From Anastrepha obliqua (taxonomy: Eukaryota; Arthropoda; Insecta; Diptera; Tephritidae): 64,000 nt of DNA. Location: positions 49,574,001 to 49,638,000 of the forward strand of contig NC_072895.1 in assembly GCF_027943255.1 (NCBI RefSeq), read 5' to 3'. The notes under the pieces were generated by a model. It saw only the letters and a program-made list of their open reading frames with translations. It was not told the origin of the DNA and did not search any database. Positions 57,813-64,000 of the stretch are shown piece after piece; position 1 is the first letter of the stretch, and every line of letters begins with the position of its first letter. Both the position numbers and the translations under genes were made by a program.

Positions 57813-59266
57813 GATCAATAGAAAGTAATGATAATTTAAACTACTTGCAACGCATGTATTAGCGCCTACATATTTTTTTGCTACCAAAGTTGATAAATTA
57901 TTTTTTGTAATTCTTCAGATCGAAAACACACATTTGCTCTTAAACCATGCTACCACAAAATATGGTATTTAAAAAACGTGCTTTAGAATGCTTTTAACAC
58001 ATTAAGTAACCAGCAGATTTGAAGAAAGCTTTCCTATTTTTGTATGATAAGGCTGTGTATGGCGGAACTGGAATCGTTAAAAGCAGCATAACGCTTAGAA
58101 AATTCAGCTAACATTTTTTGCAAATATTAGTCTACTTCAAAATGACAAAGAAATGTATGTAGTGTCGCACGGAAGCGCATGTCATGGTCTAATATGAATC
58201 AACCCCTAGAAGTACTAGGTATAGTACGAAGTATTAGGTGTCGAACAAAAACGTGCACATAAATGCGTGGGAGTAGCGAATATGAAAAAAATAAGCTAGT
58301 TTTTGTTGATTGTGGTAATTTTTGGTTAAAACTGTACACGTACACACAGACTCCAGCGCTCATTTTGAACAGTAAAAGTCGAAAATAGTAGTAAACCGGC
58401 AATAAATGCAAGCATTCGTACATTTCAAATTTTATAGCAACAAATCAGTGCGGTTGAGAGAGAAGAAGCAAGACAAGCAGCAATAAAGTGTAGCAAATAA
58501 AAAAGTTTAAATGCACATTAAACGGCTGGGAGAAAAACCAGCAAAAACCATAGAATTTTTTGCTTTAAATGACGAACCACGTTGCGCAAGCAATAAGCTG
58601 AATGCGAACTCAAGCGTCGAATATGTAGCTGATAAAGGGCACGCACACAAATCCATGTGTGCATGCACATTTACGTACATAAAAGCAAGTGGAAATTTAT
58701 CCCAACAGTAGAATGCAGCCAAATGTATGAACAAAAATTAAAGCACTCACACATGTACAACGCTGCAATGACATACTGACACAAAATACTTAGCGCATTC
58801 GCGACTTATTTGAATTTCCTTTCACTTTTTCTGCTAAGTTTTTACGTGCGACTCTTGGCGTGGGTACCACATATTCCTGAAGGTAAAACTTGAACTAGTG
58901 CAATAAGTTTCTGGTTGAGAACTAGTACACTTTTGGAAATTGTGAACACATTGCGAGGGCAGTACTCATTTTGCGAGTATTACTCACATCGTGGGTGGTA
59001 TTTATATAGTTGTCAGTGGTACTCGTGTTGTGGATTATTAATCCGGCGAGTAGTTTTCATGTTGTGAATTCAAGTGGTACTCTTTTTATGAGTAGTTCTC
59101 TTATTGGCAGAGTAATATTCGTAATGTTAGTAGCGTCATCTGTTCTTAAGCTGTGACATATCAAAGCAGATAAGTATTGTATTAAACTATAGATTTTAAA
59201 GTAAAAGAAGTTGTCTACACAAAACTAGAAAAGCAGTTGGATGTTTAGCATTATATTTCAGACAGT
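57813..59266. other. Intron-like tract with short degenerate repeats
   Basis: Between 58940 and 59130 variants of TTGCGAGTATTACTC / TTGTGGAT / GAGTAGTTCTC recur about every 25-35 bp. Otherwise nothing recognised. Confidence 0.45.
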
Positions 59267-59268
59267 TA

Positions 59269-60550
59269 ATAGGACTATGTTTAAGTTCGTGCGGTTTTTT
59301 TTCGAAATTTGAAACTTTATTGACGTAAAATGGTTACAAATTTAATATTCAAAGTATTGTCCATCGCTTACTACTACCTACTACTTTTTCCCATCTTTCT
59401 GGCAATTCACGGATTCCCTTTGTGAAAAATTCGGTCGGTTTTGCCGCAATCCACGAATCGATCCATTTTTTGACTTCATCGTAATTACGGAAGTGCTGGT
59501 CAGCCAGGCCATGTTGCATCGATCGGAAGAGATAGTAATCGGATGGCGCAAGGTCTGGACTATACGGCGGGTGGGGTAGGACATCCCATTTGAGCGTTTC
59601 TAAGTATGTTTTGACCACTTGTGCAACATGTGGCCGAGCATTGTCATGTTGCAAAATAACTTTGTCGTGTCTATCGGCGTATTGCGGCCGTTTTTCTCGC
59701 AGTGCTCGGCTCAAACGCATCAATTGTCGTCGGTAGACATCCCCCGTAATCGTTTCATTCGGTTTCAGTAGCTCATAATACACAACACCCAGCTGGTCCC
59801 GCCAGATACACAGCATAACCTTCAGGCCATGAATATTCTGCGCCGACGTCGATGTTGAAGCATGGCCAGGGTATCCATACGTTGCCCGACGTTTTGGATT
59901 GTCGTAATGGACCCACTTTTCATCGCCAGTCACAATTCGATGCAAAAAACCCTTTCTTTTGTGCCGTTGAAGCAGTTGTTCGCATGCCATAAAACGGCGT
60001 TCAACGTCTCTTGGCTTCAATTCATACGGCACCCAATGGCCTACCTTTCGGATCATTCCCATGGCTTTTAAACGTTTGGAAATGGTTGATTGATCAACTC
60101 CCAAAGTTTTTGCAACCTCTTCTTGCGTTTGAGCCGGATCTTGATCGAGCAATTCCTCCAATTCGGTATCCATGAACTTTGGCGGCGCACCCTCGCGTTC
60201 TTCGTCTTCCAAGCCAAAATCACCACTTTTAAAGCGTGCAAACCACTTCTGGCACGTTCGCTCAGCTAGAGCATGCTCACCATAAACTTCCACCAAGATA
60301 CGATGACTTTCGGCTGCTTTTTTCTTCATATTAAAAAATTCCCCGCAAAAACACATTATTTGGCACGAAATTCGACATTTTCAAGTGTGGTAAAAATATT
60401 GTTGTTTACGCTTCAAATAAAAAACTTATGCTGACGTTTGTGCCTTACGACAGTAGCTCTCCAATGAATGTTTGGAAATGTGGATCGATGGAATAATAAT
60501 CAAGTTACGCCATCTGTTGTAAAACCGCACGAACTTATCGATAGACCTAT
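59269..60550 (-). mobile_element. Mariner element, mauritiana-type (copy 2)
   Basis: 1,282 bp between TA duplications (59267-59268 and 60551-60552). The ends ATAGGACTATGTTTAAGTTC and CTTATCGATAGACCTAT (right) differ slightly from each other and from copy 1 at 2685. The interior is almost identical to copy 1. Confidence 0.95.
59349..60378 (-). pseudogene. Mariner transposase, broken N terminus (copy 2)
   Basis: MSNFVPNNVFLRG starts at 60378, but an 11-bp deletion near 60337 relative to copy 1 brings a stop, so the long frame is entered only after it at FNMKKKAAESH. From there it is open to the end with ITGDEKW, LQHDNARPH and SPDLAPSDYYLF. A 7-bp insertion (CTACTAC duplicated near 59370-59384) changes the final residues. 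CIWRDQ replaces CIWWDQ of copy 1. Copy 1 and copy 2 have different lesions, so each was probably active, or copied from an active source, after they split. Confidence 0.92.
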
Positions 60551-60552
60551 TA

Positions 60553-61174
60553 GGCCTCACAGTATCCCAATCATCAGTCTGAATCAGGAAGTGCTTCTTA
60601 AATCTGTTTTTGCTACTTCACACAATTCACTTGTTTGGAGTGTCCGACAATTACAGTTATGAGCTAATGATTTTGTTATATCGTACACGAAATGCAAAGT
60701 CACAACTCAAGATTTTCAACCTTGGTTACTGTGTATTAGTTCATAGTTTATATCTAATATATCAAAGTCATAATAAAAATTTGAACTCTCTTTATTAGTG
60801 ATCTTATTCCGTTCATAATACTAAACATATTTTCACATTATTTTTTATGCTTTTGTATTTAGTGTGTCATATGTTCTTTTTCTCTTTCTGAAAAAGGAAA
60901 GATAATACAAAACTAAAAATATTGAATGAGTACATAAATGATTTAATTTCACTGATGAGAGTTCATTACATTTCGATTACCAATAAACAGGAAATATTTT
61001 ATTAATAATCCAGATTAAATTACATTATCAGTATTTATACTGCAATTTTTTTTTTCAAGTAATGAGTAAGAAAATTTTTTACTGCCATTAATTAGTAAAA
61101 AATTTTTTACTGCAATTCTTTTCCAGTTATAAGTAAAACAACACCGCAATCTTTTTCATTAATCACTGCTACTA
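60553..61174. other. AT-rich spacer
   Basis: AATTTTTTACTGCMATT repeats near 61070-61120; no gene. Confidence 0.4.
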
Positions 61175-61800
61175 CAGGGTGATTTTTAAGAGCTTAAAAA
61201 AATCGCACGTAAAATTCCGAATAATGCACGAAGTTTTTATTTAAATCGATAGTACAGTCCATATAATTTAATGTTCGAAGATTATTTCATACAAATGTTG
61301 ACCGTGACTGCGCTTCAAAAGGTCCATCCGCTTTGTCTAATTTTGGCATACCTACTCGTGCCAATGTTTCGGCCGGTGTCTCACATATAAATGCTTAAAT
61401 GTTGTCTTCCAATGCGTTAATTGAAGCAGGCTTGTCTGAATAGACATGAGCTTTAACATAGCCCCACAAAAAATAATCTAAAGGCGTTAAATCGCACGAT
61501 CTGGGTGGCCAATTGACAGGTCCCGAACGTGAAATAAAATGTTCACCGAACTCGCCTCTCAACAATTCCACTGTTACGCGTGCTGTGTGGCATGTGGCAC
61601 CGTCTTGCTGAAACCACATGTCATGCAAGTCAAGCTCTTGCATTTTGGGCAAAATAAGGTAGGATATCATTTCACGGTAGCGCTCACCATTCACAGTTAC
61701 TTTACGATTCGCAGCATCTTTGAAGAAGTACGGTCCAATGATACCTCGAGCCCATAAACCGCACCAAACTGTGATCTTTTCTGGATACATTGGTAGCTCT
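61175..61800 (-). mobile_element. DD41D-type mariner, C-terminal half
   Basis: The left end CAGGGTGATTTTTAAGAGCT beside TA (61173-61174) matches the ends of the 8.3-kb and 48.6-kb derivatives. The other end is absent. Confidence 0.85.
61395..61790 (-). pseudogene. DD41D-type mariner transposase, truncated
   Basis: Open for 131 codons: EKITVWCGLWARGIIGPYFF, VTVNGERYREMI, MWFQQDGATCHTARV and NWPPRSCDLTPLDYFLWGYV. The Asp of QQDGA and that of TPLDYF are separated by 41 residues, which places it with the rosa-like DD41D group rather than DD34D mariners. The DNA-binding region and first Asp are missing, so it is dead despite the open frame. Confidence 0.9.
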
Positions 61801-62329
61801 AATAGCTAAAAAATCATTAAAATCAAATTTGAGAAAGCTTACATACAAAAAAAAATTCTATTAAACTACAGCTTAAAAAGACAATAAATTTAAGGAAATC
61901 TTTAAGTTAATTTTATTAATTAATTTATTTATTGCATTCCATTTTTTATACAAAGTTACCAACTGCGTGTGTACTTACAGCTGTAAAAACTAATATTAAG
62001 GTAAATGTGGTAAAAAATAAAGATGTATTTCTTACGAGAATGAACAAGCTATTTCGGCCAACGTTAAGTTGGAGATATTTTTGAATCAGGCTTTTTTGAG
62101 TCAGGTTCGGCTAAAAATTTTAAATATTAAAATATTAATATTTTTTTTTTTGTGTATTATTTTCCCTTTTAAATTGCAATCTGTTAAATTTAAACAATAA
62201 GTAATTATTTTTAAAGTAGTATTGGAATTCCTTGTTCTCTAACCTATGCTAGATACACATTCAATTTTGCTTTAGATTATGCTACATTATATTATTTTCT
62301 AAGTTATAATTATTATTTTTTGTTTTTTT
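61801..62329. other. AT-rich tract
   Basis: Nothing recognised; T-runs near 62138-62150 and 62318-62340. Confidence 0.4.
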
Positions 62330-62690
62330 CTTTTTTTGTTTTGTTATATTGTGGGTTCAGTTGGAGTTAATCGTTCGGAGTTAATCTTCGTTTTCCCAAT
62401 TTATCTGATTGTGGAAGTTTGCGCATTTGTTCATTTTGCTGATTTGTTAGTCGTTGTATATGCTTAATGCTGTATTTTCTAATTGTGTCGATGTTGAGGT
62501 CGCTGTGAATTACGTCGTTTGGTATATGTATACCAGCCTTCTTTTTTTATTGTTCGAAGTATTTTAGATTGCGTCCTTTGAATTATTTTGATATTGGTTG
62601 GTTTTGCTGTGTCCCAGATTTCAATGCCATATTTCCAAATGGGTGAGATTATAGATTTATATATCACTACTTTGTTGTTAAGGCTTAGTT
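62330..62690 (-). mobile_element. Jockey-like LINE, 3' end of ORF2
   Basis: Minus reading: IYKSIISPIWKYGIEIWDTA, KPTNIKIIQRTQSKILRTI, then after a shift GIHIPNDVIHSDLNIDTIRK and YSIKHIQRLTNQQNEQMRKL. This YKS.IKPIW.YGI.LW..A......IIQR.QSK.LR.I motif and the NDVIH.DL.I.TV stretch are the C-terminal region of Jockey-clade ORF2. RT is not present. Confidence 0.85.
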
Positions 62691-63606
62691 TAATAATTAA
62701 AGGTATTTCACAACACTGTAGTTCAAATATATTTTTAAGTAGGTAAACAATTTCATCTAACGAAATTTAGTTCACAAATTTTATACTACAATAGGGTTAG
62801 CGATATCATATGAAAGCTCTTTGAAAAGATTTTATTTGGGCATATATTTTAATAGGCCTGTCATCAGACTAATATATTTGAAATAATTAAGTGTTAAACT
62901 TTAGTTCATATGAAACAAAAAGCAGTTCAAAATAATTTTGTTAAAAATGTTTTTATACAACGATTTCAAAACAAGTTTCTATAGAACGCAGTAAACGCAC
63001 CATGGTATGTGAGGAACACTGATTTACATCGTGACCTCAAGATGTCATTAGTATCAGAAGTTGTCAAACATTACGCTTTATCTGATGCCGAAAGGCTCGA
63101 AAAAACATACTAACCCGGAAGCTCGGCGACTTACCAATTTAGATGACCGATGCCGGAGACTTAAATGAAAAAAACCAAATGATCTTCTTCCAGAAATTTT
63201 GATGACTGACAAATATGTGTAAATTTCTGTCAGCTGTCTTCCAGTTATATACGTATTTCCTGTAAATACTGTCGAATTTAATAAAATAATAATATAGAAT
63301 ATGTAATAGAATGAAATGTATTTAAATATTTATAACGTTTCAATAAAAAACAAAAAAACAAAAAAATGTTTTTAAATAGTGTTGCCAACTAGTTGGGAAA
63401 ATATAAATAATTAAGGTTAATTAATAAATACTACATTACAAGGCGCGTATTGTATTAGAAGGTATAAATTAGGAATCGTTTTTATTAGGGTGGCCATCAA
63501 TCTAAAAAAATTATTAAATATGCTATTTAATTAACTTGAATCCATAAATATTTGAAACAGAACCGCAATATAAATAATTAAATTTATTTAGATATAAATT
63601 ATATAT
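62691..63606. other. Intron-like tract
   Basis: No family or gene recognised. Confidence 0.4.
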
Positions 63607-63608
63607 TA

Positions 63609-63780
63609 CCAGGTAGATATACCTATGAAATGAGACTTTCGGCATCCACAAATTGCCTGAGAGATGGGAAAAATTTGCCACTAGCGATGGCTATTATTTT
63701 GAAGATTAAATTTGTAACCATTTTTTGCTAATAAACGTTTCAAATTGAAAGAAAGTCTCATTTCATAGGTATCTACCTGG
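63609..63780 (+). mobile_element. 172-bp mariner deletion derivative
   Basis: CCAGGTAGATATACCTATGA and the right mirror TCATAGGTATCTACCTGG form ~30-bp inverted ends between TA duplications (63607-63608 and 63781-63782). The + frame at 63643-63708 still reads IHKLPERWEKFATSDGYYFE and stops, the last ~20 residues of a DD34D mariner transposase. It is therefore a MITE born by deletion. Confidence 0.88.
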
Positions 63781-63782
63781 TA

Positions 63783-64000
63783 CTTACAACAGTGGATCAA
63801 ACCAAAGCATTTGGAGAAGGTTTTAAATTAAATTGACGTGTTTTTTAGAAGACATTTCACCAATTCACGAATTAAAATCTCGAATTAATAATATACAATT
63901 AATTTAAATTCTACAGAATGCATGTAAATATAATATAAAATCTTTGCATTGATTTGAGTTGAAACATATTTTAAAAAGCTTTAATCAAAGCGTATCGACA
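63783..64000. other. AT-rich tract to window end
   Basis: Nothing recognised. Confidence 0.35.

Overview
The window looks like intronic DNA from a higher dipteran, most likely a tephritid fruit fly. It is AT-rich and holds one clear host exon. That exon belongs to the Dpr (defective proboscis extension response) family of neuronal immunoglobulin cell-surface proteins. The rest is packed with decayed insect transposons. The tephritid guess rests on the mix of mariner, I-like and Jockey-like LINEs and on a tRNA-derived SINE family that I recall from tephritid genomes; it is an inference.

Layout. 1-15.6 kb: intron-like DNA with a near-complete mariner (2.7-4.0 kb), a decayed ~120-bp tandem array (4.2-5.3 kb), a 1,046-bp inverted-repeat element with two apparently identical 455-bp arms (6.8-7.85 kb), a deleted DD41D-type mariner (8.3 kb), an I/R1-like LINE remnant (8.9-10.3 kb) and a mariner remnant (12.0-13.3 kb). 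15.6-16.3 kb: the Dpr exon on the + strand, between a good splice acceptor and a good donor. 16.3-64 kb: no further exon was recognised, so the following intron probably exceeds 47 kb. It contains at least seven more mariner copies or remnants, two Tc1-like remnants, two remnants of another Tc1/mariner group, a pogo-like element, a 171-bp piggyBac-type MITE, several internally deleted mariner derivatives, four SINE copies and about nine LINE fragments.

The mariners span several age classes. Two copies of one mauritiana-type mariner, 56 kb apart (2685-3969 and 59269-60550), are nearly identical and imply recent activity; each carries different small lesions. The others have stops, frameshifts or lost catalytic residues. 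Several short elements keep terminal repeats with only scraps of transposase (28.9, 48.6, 54.6 and 63.6 kb), so the window shows MITE-like elements arising by internal deletion.

The most unusual object is the 455-bp inverted repeat with a GC-rich 136-bp centre. It is flanked by a 4-bp AAGA direct repeat, and I cannot assign it to a known superfamily. No tRNA, rRNA, CRISPR or complete host gene is visible. All identities come from reading motifs and frames by eye; no database search was run.
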